A stretch of DNA of 64,000 nucleotides. Origin: Streptomyces sp. NK08204 (lineage in GTDB: Bacteria; Actinomycetota; Actinomycetes; Streptomycetales; Streptomycetaceae). The notes under the pieces are model-generated. The model made no database searches. It had not been told where the DNA came from and saw only the letters and a list, made by a program, of their open reading frames with translations. Where the stretch lies: assembly GCF_020400585.1 (NCBI RefSeq), contig NZ_JAINVF010000017.1, forward strand, positions 62,001-126,000, read 5' to 3'. A program made the position numbers and the translations under genes. Within the stretch, counting starts at the first letter, position 1. Each line of letters starts with the position of its first letter. Shown here piece after piece: positions 7,165-16,853 of the stretch.

Positions 7165-8398
7165 CTCGGCGCGGTGGCGCCGCCGGCGTGCCGTAGTGGT
7201 CGGCGACCACTCGCGCCAGCGCCCCGATCGGGTCTGCCGCGACCTCCCGGGCGGCGAAGAACACATGCCCGCGCACCTGCGGAAGGTGCGCGGCCAGGGT
7301 GAGGTGCCGGGACAGCTCGGCCGGGTCCTGCCAGGCCGGGGGTTGGCCGGCGGCGCCTGCCTTGTACAGCGCCTCCCCCAGGTAGAGGTGCGTCTTCGTG
7401 CCCTCGACGACCGACGCCCACCAGGCTGCGAGGGTCCGGTAGTCGGCGGCGGGGGAGCCGATGTGCCAGTACAGCTGCGGGACGATGTAGTCGATCCAGT
7501 GGTTGCGCACCCAGGTACGGGTGTCGGCGTACAGGTCGTCGTACGTCTGCACACCCGCGCGTGTGTCGGAGCCCCGTGAGTCGGTGGCGCCGTTGCGCCA
7601 CACTCCGAAGGGGCTGATCCCGAACCGGGTGCCGGGCCGGACCCGCCTGATGCCGGCGGCCATCTCCCGCACCAGCGCGTCGATGTTGTCGCGCCGCCAG
7701 GCGGCCCGGCTGGTGAAGGCGCCGCCGTAGGTGTCGTAGGCCTCGTCGTCGTCGAAGGTCTGCCCGGCGACCGGGTAGGGGTAGAAGTAGTCGTCGAAGT
7801 GGACGGCGTCGACCGGGTACCGGGCGACCGCGTCGAGCATCGCCCGCTGCACGAAGGCGCGGACCGCCGGCAGGCCGGGGTTGTAGTAGAGCTTTCCGGC
7901 GTAGGGCACCACCCAGTCCGGGTGCGCGCGGGCGGGGTGCGAGGCGGCGAGCCGCCCGGGGTCGGTGTGGTTCGCGATCCGGTACGGGTTGAACCAGGCG
8001 TGCAGTTCGAGACCGCGCGCGTGGGCCTCCTCCACCGCCGTGCCGAGCGGGTCCCAGCCGGGGTCCTTCCCCTGGATGCCGGTCAGGTACTGGGACCAGG
8101 GCTCGTAGGGCGAGGGCCACAGGGCGTCGGCGGTGGGCCGCACCTGGAAGATCACCGTGTTGAGGCGGCGGCGGGCCGCCTTGTCGAGGTGGGCGATCAG
8201 CTCGCCCCGCTGTGCGGCGGCCGTGAGGCCCGGCCGCGAGGGCCAGTCACGACCCGCGACGGTCGCGAGCCACACGCCCCGCATCTCGCCGGCGCCCGGT
8301 GCCCGTCCGGGCGCCGCGCTCGCCGGACGGGCTGCCGGACCCGTGGCCAGCGTCGACAGCGCCGCCAGGGCGAAGCCCCGCCGTGACATGCCTCTCAT
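7133..8398 (-). CDS. secreted glycosyl hydrolase-like (GHL10/YngK) protein
   Basis: 421 residues from the ATG at 8398, chosen for the GGGGA Shine-Dalgarno and the Tat-type signal that follows directly (SRRGFALAALSTLATGPAAR). The mature part is a TIM-barrel of the GHL10 family: EMRGVWLATVAGRDWPS, a LNTVIFQVRPTADALWPS stretch, AWFNPYRI, a VDAVHFDDYFYPYP strand with the paired Asp residues, and FGISPFGVWRN. Members are exported enzymes predicted to act on cell-wall or extracellular glycans. An alternative upstream start at 8434 has a TACGAT box just before it and more likely marks the transcript start. The C-terminus overlaps the DUF1918 gene tail by 32 bases. Confidence 0.88.
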   Translation of the reverse strand: MRGMSRRGFALAALSTLATGPAARPASAAPGRAPGAGEMRGVWLATVAGRDWPSRPGLTAAAQRGELIAHLDKAARRRLNTVIFQVRPTADALWPSPYEPWSQYLTGIQGKDPGWDPLGTAVEEAHARGLELHAWFNPYRIANHTDPGRLAASHPARAHPDWVVPYAGKLYYNPGLPAVRAFVQRAMLDAVARYPVDAVHFDDYFYPYPVAGQTFDDDEAYDTYGGAFTSRAAWRRDNIDALVREMAAGIRRVRPGTRFGISPFGVWRNGATDSRGSDTRAGVQTYDDLYADTRTWVRNHWIDYIVPQLYWHIGSPAADYRTLAAWWASVVEGTKTHLYLGEALYKAGAAGQPPAWQDPAELSRHLTLAAHLPQVRGHVFFAAREVAADPIGALARVVADHYGTPAAPPRRATAAPSCPCA

Positions 8399-8567
8399 CG
8401 CACATCCCCGTACGTTCCGGATCCGCTCCATCACGGATCGTATCGGCCCCTAGGATGCCTCCACCCCGCCGATCGATCATCAATATTTGGCGGTAACGTG
8501 CACGTTTGGAGCAGGCGCCCGACCGAGGTCCTGCCCGAGAGCCGGCAAAACCAGCGAAGGGAACGAT

Positions 8568-9428
8568 GTGACCGACATCGAGCGCGTCGGAGTCGTGGGC
8601 TGCGGCCAGATGGGCGCCGGGATCGCCGAGGTGTGCGCCCGCGCGGGACTGGATGTGAAGGTCGCCGAGACCACCGGCGAAGCCCTGGAGATCGGCCGTA
8701 CCCGGCTGTACAGCTCCCTGGCCAAGGCCGCCGAGCGTGGCAAGATCACCGAGGAGGAGCGGGATGCCACGCAGGCGCGGCTCAGCTTCACCACGGACCT
8801 CGGTGAGTTCGCCGACCGTGACCTGGTGATCGAGGCCGTGGTGGAGCGAGAGGCCGTGAAGACCGAGATCTTCCGGGTACTCGACCAGGTGGTGACCCGG
8901 CCGGACGCGATCCTGGCCTCCAACACCTCCTCCATCCCTCTGGTCAAGCTGGCGGTCTCCACCTCCCGGCCCGACCAGGTCGTGGGCATCCATTTCTTCA
9001 ACCCGGCCCCGGTGCAGAAGCTCGTCGAGCTGATCCCGGCGCTCACCACCTCCGAGGGCACCCTCAGCCGCGCCCAGGCCTTCGCCGAGAAGGTGCTCGG
9101 CAAGCACGCCATCCGGGCCCAGGACCGATCCGGGTTCGTCGTCAACGCGCTGCTCGTGCCTTATCTGCTGTCCGCGATCCGCATGTTCGAGTCGGGCATC
9201 GCGAGCCGCGAGGACATCGACAACGGCATGGAGATGGGCTGCGCCCACCCGATGGGTCCCCTGAAGCTGTCCGACCTGATCGGCCTGGACACCATCGTCT
9301 CCATCGCCAACTCGATGTACGCCGAGTACAAGGAGCCCCTGTACGCCGCTCCCCCGCTGCTCCAGCGCATGGTCGAGGCGGGCCGGCTGGGCCGCAAGAC
9401 CGGCTCCGGCTTCTACGTCTACGGCTGA
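8568..9428 (+). CDS. 3-hydroxybutyryl-CoA dehydrogenase
   Basis: 286 residues, full length for the single-function enzyme. The NAD(P)-binding Rossmann loop is VGVVGCGQMGAGIAEVCA near the amino end; the catalytic region contains HFFNPAPVQKLVELI with the active His, and the family signature DRSGFVVNALLVPYLLSAIR with E-S-G-I-A follows. It oxidises or reduces 3-hydroxyacyl-CoA, linking beta-oxidation, PHB and ethylmalonyl-CoA metabolism. The GTG at 8568 has a GAAGGGA ribosome site seven bases upstream. It is followed by a strong terminator and stands alone. Confidence 0.93.
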   Translation: MTDIERVGVVGCGQMGAGIAEVCARAGLDVKVAETTGEALEIGRTRLYSSLAKAAERGKITEEERDATQARLSFTTDLGEFADRDLVIEAVVEREAVKTEIFRVLDQVVTRPDAILASNTSSIPLVKLAVSTSRPDQVVGIHFFNPAPVQKLVELIPALTTSEGTLSRAQAFAEKVLGKHAIRAQDRSGFVVNALLVPYLLSAIRMFESGIASREDIDNGMEMGCAHPMGPLKLSDLIGLDTIVSIANSMYAEYKEPLYAAPPLLQRMVEAGRLGRKTGSGFYVYG

Positions 9429-9473
9429 TCGGCACAACCGGCCGACCGGCCGACTACGGGGAGCGACGCGGCG

Positions 9474-9505
9474 CGGGCCCGGCACCGGATGCGGTGCCGG
9501 GCCCG
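9474..9505 (+). terminator. terminator downstream of the hydroxyacyl-CoA dehydrogenase gene
   Basis: A perfect 13-bp stem (CGGGCCCGGCACC / GGTGCCGGGCCCG) with a 6-base loop begins 45 bases after the stop codon at 9428. Confidence 0.85.
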
Positions 9506-9647
9506 TCCGTTTCACACACCGTGTGCGCGGCGGGCACGCATATGCCCGTCGCACACGCTCCCCACGCGCCCACCAGGCGAGTTCACTCTTCATGCCATGG
9601 AGTGGATGCGGAAGGACCGCATCCGGCAACAGAGAGGAACGAAGACC

Positions 9648-9905
9648 GTGACCACCGAATCCGAACATCCCGTGGTCCAGGAAGAACTCGCAGAGTTACG
9701 CCGCCGCCTCGATGTGGCCTACGCCCAGGTCGAGGGAGGGCTGGCGCTGCTCAGTCACCGCACCAAGGAGACCGCCAAGGAACTGGACGAGCTGAACTCC
9801 CGCCTCTTCTCCCTGGAACACGCACGCTGGCCGCTGCCGTCGGTCGCCGCGCTGACGGCGCTGGGAGCGCTCGTCGTCACGCTCTGGCAGGTGCTGGGCC
9901 GCTAG
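9648..9905 (+). CDS. small coiled-coil protein with C-terminal membrane anchor
   Basis: 85 residues. The GTG at 9648 is preceded by an AGAGGAAC ribosome site. Residues about 10-55 form a heptad-rich helix (VVQEELAELRRRLDVAYAQV, later ETAKELDELNSRLFSLEHAR). Residues about 62-82 are a hydrophobic helix ending VVTLWQVLGR, so the protein is tail-anchored with its coiled coil in the cytoplasm. The family is not recognised. Its stop overlaps that of the convergent NUDIX gene in CTAG. Confidence 0.75.
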   Translation: MTTESEHPVVQEELAELRRRLDVAYAQVEGGLALLSHRTKETAKELDELNSRLFSLEHARWPLPSVAALTALGALVVTLWQVLGR

Positions 9906-10435
9906 TTCTCGGCGAGCCGGTGATGCAGCAGGAGTAACGCAGCCGCCATGTTGGCGGCCGGGACCTCCCCACGGGCGATCAGGTCGGGGACGAGTTTCAG
10001 GGGGACCCATTCCCGCCGGTCCGACTCGAAGTCGTCCACGGGATGCCCGACGTACTCGCCCCGGTCGGACCAGTAGATGTGGTGCCGGGCGTCGGTGAGG
10101 CCGTTGGACGGCTCCACGGTCATGAGGTGGCGCAGGGGTCCCGGCCGCCAGCCGGTCTCCTCCTCCAGTTCCCTGGCGGCGGCGCTCGCGATGTCCTCGC
10201 CGTCCTCCACGACGCCCGCGGCCAGTTCCCAGCCCCAGCTGTCGGTGATGAAGCGGTGGCGCCACAGCAGGAGGACCTCGTCCGCCTCGTTGACCACCGT
10301 GGCCACGGCCACGGGCCGCAGCCGGATCAGGAAGTGGTCGAGGTGCCGGCCGTCCGGCAGCTCGACATCTGCGAGATTGACGCTGAACCAGCGATTCTCA
10401 TACACGGTCTGTTCGTTCTGTTTCGTCCACTGCAC
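9902..10435 (-). CDS. NUDIX hydrolase (ADP-ribose pyrophosphatase-like)
   Basis: 177 residues. The NUDIX box is complete: GVVEDGEDIASAAARELEEE followed by TGW, matching G-x5-E-x7-R-E-x-x-E-E-x-G. Upstream lies the WGWELAAG strand typical of ADP-ribose or sugar-nucleotide pyrophosphatases, and an N-terminal dimerisation segment (VYENRWFSVNLADVELPDGR) supports this subgroup. It hydrolyses a nucleoside diphosphate linked to another moiety; the exact substrate is open. It is convergent with the small membrane-protein gene, sharing the CTAG stop overlap. Confidence 0.9.
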   Translation of the reverse strand: MQWTKQNEQTVYENRWFSVNLADVELPDGRHLDHFLIRLRPVAVATVVNEADEVLLLWRHRFITDSWGWELAAGVVEDGEDIASAAARELEEETGWRPGPLRHLMTVEPSNGLTDARHHIYWSDRGEYVGHPVDDFESDRREWVPLKLVPDLIARGEVPAANMAAALLLLHHRLAEN

Positions 10436-10500
10436 GGTTATGCCGCCTTCCGCCGAGTAAGGGGCAATATGGCAGCAGGGACGGTGCAGTCACAGTGCGC

Positions 10501-11841
10501 CTACAGCGGTACGCGCAGTGCGCCGTCGATGAGTTCGGCGGCTTCGGCGGTACCGGCCGAGCCGCTGCGCACCAGGTGCTCACGCACTGCGCGCAGTCTG
10601 TCGCGCAGCCGCTGGGACTCCATCCCGCGGGCCTGCTCGGCCATCTGCACGGCCGTGGCCACCGCTTCGTCGGCGTTTCCCTGGCGCAGTTCGACGGTGC
10701 TGAGCATGGCGAGCCGGTGCACCCGCCCCCGATCGTGCGCCGGGTTGTCCACCGCCGCCGCCGCATGCTCCCGGGCGGCGGCCAGCTCCCCCAGGCTGAG
10801 CAGTGCCTCGGCGACCTGGACGTTGACCAGACCGGGCTGGACGTAGCCGGTCTCGTCGGGCTCGTATCCGCGCCGGATGCGCTCCGCGGCCGTCTCGGCC
10901 CGGCGGATGCCGGACAGGGCGCTTCCGGAGTCGCCCAGGTGGGCGTACGCCTTCGCCTGCATCGCGTACAGATCGGAGGCGAGCGCCGGGGTGATGTGCT
11001 TCCCGGCGGTACGCAGCGCGGCCTCCGCGAAGGCGACGGCCTGCCGGAACTCCCGCATGAACAGGGCCTGGTTGACGAGCAGCGCGATCACGTACGCGCC
11101 GAGTCCCCGGTCCCCACTGGCCTTCGCCAGCCGCAGCGCCTGGTGGAAATAGCGCTGGGCCAGTCCGTGCGCGTCGGAGTCGTACGCGCAGATGCCCGCG
11201 ATCGCCACCAACCCACCTGTGGAGCGGTGAAGTTGGCGTCCGGTGGCGTCGGTGTAGCTGCCGCGCAGCAGCGGGGCGGCCTCGGCGTTCAGGAAGCCGA
11301 CGACGCGGGTGCGGGTCGCGATGCCGCCGGCCTTGCGGTACATCTGCTCGTAGTGGGTGCGGGCGGAGCGCAGCATCTCGATGTCGGCCGGCGTGACCCG
11401 GTGTCGGCCGCCCCGTGAGACGTCCACGTCCTCGGGCGGGTTCTCCCACTCCCACACCGGTATCACGGCCGGGGTGCCGGTGACGGCCGGGGCGCCCAGC
11501 ACATGAGGCCGCTGCTGTTCGTCGGAGCGCCACAGCGCGGTGGCCCGCTCCACGAAGCCGGACAGCGAACCGGCGTGCGGACTGCTCGGCTCGCCGGGCA
11601 CACCGAGCCCGATGTCGTCCAGGGTGACGGCCCGGTGCAGCCGGGCGGCGAGCACCTCGCAGATCAGGTCGGGCACCTGGCCGCGGGGCCGCTGGCCCTT
11701 CAACCACCGTGCCACAGCGGTGTGTTCGTACCGCAGTGCAAGTCCGCGTTTGCGGCCGGCCTGGTTGACGTGGGCGGCGAGGCCGGCGTGCGAGATCCCC
11801 GCCTCGTCAAGGATCGCGTCGAGCAGAGTGTTGGGCTGCAT
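10501..11841 (-). CDS. HTH/TPR transcriptional regulator (NsdA-like type)
   Basis: 446 residues. The amino end reads like a degenerate XRE-type DNA-binding domain (LLDAILDEAGISHAGLAAHV and ALRYEHTAVARWLKGQRPRG). The remainder is a string of helical repeats, recognisable as TPR-like in ICAYDSDAHGLAQRYFHQAL, LALRLAKASGDRGLGAYVIA-type segments and ALSLGELAAAREHAAAAVDN-type segments. Streptomyces have many such proteins, several of which (e.g. NsdA) influence differentiation or antibiotic production. The gene lies left of pheT, in the position occupied by a similar regulator in S. coelicolor. No partner gene is seen; its ligand is unknown. Confidence 0.8.
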   Translation of the reverse strand: MQPNTLLDAILDEAGISHAGLAAHVNQAGRKRGLALRYEHTAVARWLKGQRPRGQVPDLICEVLAARLHRAVTLDDIGLGVPGEPSSPHAGSLSGFVERATALWRSDEQQRPHVLGAPAVTGTPAVIPVWEWENPPEDVDVSRGGRHRVTPADIEMLRSARTHYEQMYRKAGGIATRTRVVGFLNAEAAPLLRGSYTDATGRQLHRSTGGLVAIAGICAYDSDAHGLAQRYFHQALRLAKASGDRGLGAYVIALLVNQALFMREFRQAVAFAEAALRTAGKHITPALASDLYAMQAKAYAHLGDSGSALSGIRRAETAAERIRRGYEPDETGYVQPGLVNVQVAEALLSLGELAAAREHAAAAVDNPAHDRGRVHRLAMLSTVELRQGNADEAVATAVQMAEQARGMESQRLRDRLRAVREHLVRSGSAGTAEAAELIDGALRVPL

Positions 11842-11889
11842 GGGAGGCCCCCCAATGGCGTGGTGCCAGTCAGAGTAGTCCGGGTCCGT

Positions 11890-12740
11890 TCACACGGGGT
11901 GTGAACCGAGTGCGCGCATCCGGGGCGTGTGCGCGCTGTCGCGGAGCGTGGTGGGTGGGTTGACTGGGGTGCCTCGCAAGAGGCCCGGCCGAGCCGCCGG
12001 CTCCCCCTCGAACAGCGGCGGCTCGGCCGGAGGCGACCAGGCGGTCGGGCGCCGTTCGTTGCGCGGGACAAGGAGTGCGACGTCATCGGCCGGTGTGCCG
12101 TCCGCGTGGTCCAGCAGTGCGGTGAAGACCGTGCGCAGGAGCGTCTGCTCAGTGACCGGATGACGGCGTACGGCCTCGCGCAGCACTGCCGGCAGACAGA
12201 GGAAGCGGCTCGGGCGTCTCTCGCGTCCTGCGCGCCGTCCGTGTACAGATGGGGAACTCGCCGGGCAGCAGGTGGCCGCAGGGACCGGCCGCCGGTTCCG
12301 CCGGCAGCGGAAGGGGGCCCGGGTTGTCGTTTCCGGGGCGCTGTTCGAGGGGTGTTGGGGGTGGGCCCGTTCGCGCGGGTGGCGGGCCTGGGCACGCTCC
12401 GGTCTGCGCGGTACCCGGTGGAGTCCGGGCTCGTCGTGGGCCGCCTCGCGGACGCTGCCGAGGACGGCGGCGACGGTGCGGAGCGCGTCGAGCCCGTGGC
12501 CGCGTACGTCACCGCTGCCGATCCGGCCCCCTGACGATCCGGATCCCCTGCTCGGTGGCGACCGCCTCGTCCAGGTCCCCGCCGATGCCGGGGCCGCGGG
12601 AGGGGCCGCGGCAGCACGCCCTGCGCGGCGCCCGCAGCCCTGCGGGCCGGCCGGAGTTCGCGCAGCAGTGCGGGGAGGACGTGGAACGGCAGCCCGGTGC
12701 CTACGGCGAAGAAACACGGCGGAGGTGATGATGCGCGCGC
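11890..12740 (-). pseudogene. decayed SpoIIE-type PP2C phosphatase
   Basis: Reading right to left on the minus strand, phosphatase motifs appear in order but in three frames. GIGGDLDEAVATEQGIRIV (about 12540-12600) corresponds to the metal-binding I-G-G-D-x-Y/x segment. GDVRGHGLDALRTVAAVLGS followed by VREAAHDEPGL (about 12430-12530) is the G-D-V-x-G-x-G catalytic segment. LYTDGAQDARD (about 12230-12260) is the Y-T-D-G motif, and REAVRRHPVTEQTLLRTVFT with ALLDHADGTPADDVALLV (about 12060-12190) is the C-terminal D-D-V-A-L-L motif. At least two frameshifts separate these parts, so no functional protein is made. The N-terminal sensor part is not recognisable. Confidence 0.82.
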
Positions 12741-12888
12741 CGAGCCCGTTCGCCGGGCGAGGGGCAGCCGAACGTGCAGGCGACCGCCGCGTCTGCCAGA
12801 CCGTGGCAGAACGGCTCCTCGCGCGGCGGGCGCCCGTGCCGTGAGGCGGATCATGCCTGTGGTGCCCGTGCGGGCGCTGACAGAGCAG

Positions 12889-12916
12889 TCGGACCGGCCT
12901 CGAAAGACCGGTCCGA
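12889..12916 (-). terminator. terminator downstream of pheST
   Basis: A perfect 9-bp stem, TCGGACCGG and CCGGTCCGA, with a 10-base loop lies about 180 bases beyond the pheT stop and before the phosphatase pseudogene. Confidence 0.6.
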
Positions 12917-13093
12917 TTCTGTCCACGGGGCATGACCCCGCTGGGCCGGATCACCCCGGGTTCCCACCCGAAAGAGTGAGGGTCATCTCCAGGGACGCCG
13001 GGCTCGACCCGATATGCGGCTCCGCCGCCGGGTGGGCGCGGCCGACCACGGCGAACCCGCAGCCGGCCGGCCACAGAACCCCTGGGGCTGCGC

Positions 13094-15606
13094 TCAGCCC
13101 CTCAGCACCGCACCCGTGCGCTCGCCCGCCAGGGCGACCGCCGCGTCCCGGGCCGCCGACGCCTCGTCCACCGTCAGCGTCCGGTCCCCGGCCCTGAAGC
13201 GGAGCGCATACGCCAGCGACTTCCTGCCCTCGCCCAGCTGCTCGGCGTTCTCGTAGACGTCGAACAGCCGGATGGACTCGAGGAGCTCGCCCGCGCCCTC
13301 GCGCAGCGCCGCTTCCACGTCCGCCTGCGGGACGTACTGGTCCACGACCAGGGCGACATCCTGCGTGGCGACCGGGAAGGCGGAGATGCCCGGCGCCTGC
13401 GGGACACCGTCGCCCACCGCCGCGAGGGCGTCCAGGTCCACCTCCATCGCGCAGGTGCGCTCGGGCAGGCCCAGGGCCTTGACGACGCGCGGGTGCAGTT
13501 CTCCCGCGTGGCCCACGACCTGCTCCGTGCCGTCGGCGACGACCACCAGCTCGGCACAGCGGCCGGGGTGCCACGGGCCGTACTGCCCCTTGCGCACGAC
13601 CAGCTCGGCACCGGCCTCGCGGGCGACGACACGCGCCGCCTCGACCGCGTCGGCCCAGCCGGCCGGACGGCCCTTGCCCCACCAGCCGGCCTGCTCGCGG
13701 GCGCCCGCGAGCACGACGGCCACGTGCCGCGGCTGCTCGGGCAGCGCCGCGTTCAGCTCCGCGATCTCCTCGTCGGTGGGCCGCCGGTCGACGGGCAGAT
13801 GCCCGGCGGCGCGCTGCTCCCCGACCGGCTGGAAGACCAGGCCGGTCTCGAAGAGCGCCAGGTCGTGCGAGCCCCGGCCGTCGTTGCGCCGCAGAGCGCC
13901 GAGGAGGCCCGGCAGCAGCGTCGTCCGGAGCGCGGGCTCCTCGTCGTTGAGCGGGTTGACCAGCTTCACGACGCGGCGGGCCGGGTCGTCGGCCTCCAGA
14001 CCGAGCTGGTCGAAGACCTGCTCGCCGACGAACGGGTAGTTCGGCGCCTCGACGTAGCCTGCGCCCGCCAGGGCCCGGCCGACGCGGCGGTGCAGCCGCT
14101 GCCGGTGGGTCAGGCCGCGCCCCGAGGGGAGCTTGGGCAGCGTGGAGGGGAGGTTCTCGTAGCCCTCCAGGCGGATGACCTCTTCGGCGAGGTCGTTGGC
14201 CTCGGTCAGGTCGGGCCGCCAGGACGGCACGGTGACGACCAGCTCGTCCTGTCCGTAGACGTCGCAGCCGATCTCCTGGAGGCGGCGGACGACGGACTCG
14301 CGGCCGAAGACCACGCCCGCGACCTTGTCCGGGTGGTCGGCCGGGACCGTGATCGTCTGCGGGGCGGAGGCGGCGACGATCTCGGTGACGCCGGCGTCGG
14401 CCGTGCCGCCCGCGAGGAGGACGAGCAGGTCGACGGTGCGCTGGGCCGCCGCGGCGGCGGCCTGCGGGTCGACGCCCCGCTCGAAGCGGCGGGAGGCCTC
14501 CGAGGACAGCTTGTGGCGGCGGGCCGTACGGGCGATCGAGACGGCGTCGAAGTGGGCGGCCTCGATGACCACGTCCGTCGTGGCGTTCTCCACGTCGTCG
14601 TGGTCGGCGATCTCGGTGTCGGCGCCGCCCATGACGCCGGCCAGTCCGATCGGGCCCCGCTCGTCGGTGATGACCAGGTCCTCGGCGTGCAGCTTCCGCT
14701 CGACGCCGTCGAGGGTGACGATCTTCTCGCCCTCCGCGGCGCGGCGCACGCCGATGGTGCCCTGGACCAGCTTCCGGTCGTAGGCGTGCAGGGGCTGGCC
14801 CAGCTCCATCATCACGTAGTTCGTGATGTCGACGGCGAGCGAGATCGGGCGCATGCCGACCTTCTGCAGCCGGCGCTGCAGCCAGATCGGGGAGCGCGCC
14901 TCGGGGCTCAGACCGGTGACGGTGCGGGCGGTGAAGCGGTCGCAGCCGAAGGCGTCGGAGACCTGGACCGGGTAGCCGAAGGCGTTCGGGGCCGGTACGT
15001 CGATCAGGGCCGGGTCGCGCAGCGGCAGGCCGTAGGCGATCGCGGTCTCGCGGGCCACGCCGCGGATGGACAGGCAGTCGCCGCGGTTGGCGGTGACGGC
15101 GATGTCCAGGACCTCGTCGACCAGTTCGAGCAGCTCGATGGCGTCCTTGCCGACCTCGGTCTCCGGCGGCAGCACGATGATGCCGTGGCTGCCGTCCTCG
15201 CCCATGCCCAGCTCGCCGCTGGAGCAGATCATGCCGTGCGAGACCTTGCCGTACGTCTTGCGCGCGGCGATAGCGAAGCCGCCGGGCAGCATGGCGCCCG
15301 GCAGGACCACGACGACCTTGTCGCCGACGGAGAAGTTACGGGCGCCGCAGACGATCTCCTGGGGCTCACCGGTGCCGTTGGCCTGGCCGACGTCGACGGT
15401 GCAGAAGCGGATCGGCTTCTTGAAGCCCTCCAGCTCCTCGATGGTCAGCACCTGGCCGACGACCAGCGGGCCCTTGAGGTCGGCGCCGAGCTGCTCGACG
15501 GTCTCGACCTCGAGGCCTGCCGAAATGAGCTTGGCCTGGACGTCACGGCCGGTTTCGGTCGCCGGCAGGTCGACGTACTCCCGCAGCCAAGAAAGCGGGA
15601 CCCGCA

Positions 15607-15607
<1 letters not shown>
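13094..15607 (-). CDS. pheT: phenylalanyl-tRNA synthetase beta subunit
   Basis: 837 residues, normal for bacterial PheT. Starts [20 protein letters not shown], then carries the EMAP/OB-fold tRNA-binding domain (about 40-150; [31 protein letters not shown]), the B3/4 editing domain, B5 ([20 protein letters not shown] region), the catalytic-like core and a C-terminal anticodon-binding FDX-ACB domain ([18 protein letters not shown] ... [20 protein letters not shown]). PheT pairs with PheS in the alpha2-beta2 enzyme that charges tRNA-Phe and edits mischarged Tyr. The start ATG shares one base with the pheS stop (TGATG), so translation is coupled. Confidence 0.98.
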
Positions 15608-16821
<1,214 letters not shown>

Positions 16822-16853
16822 ACGGGGTTGGGGAACGCGAATGCGCCCGTGGC

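Noticed and set aside
11700-12926. A 408-codon minus-strand frame through the phosphatase remnant
   Set aside because: Motifs jump among frames, so no single frame encodes the phosphatase; treated as a pseudogene.
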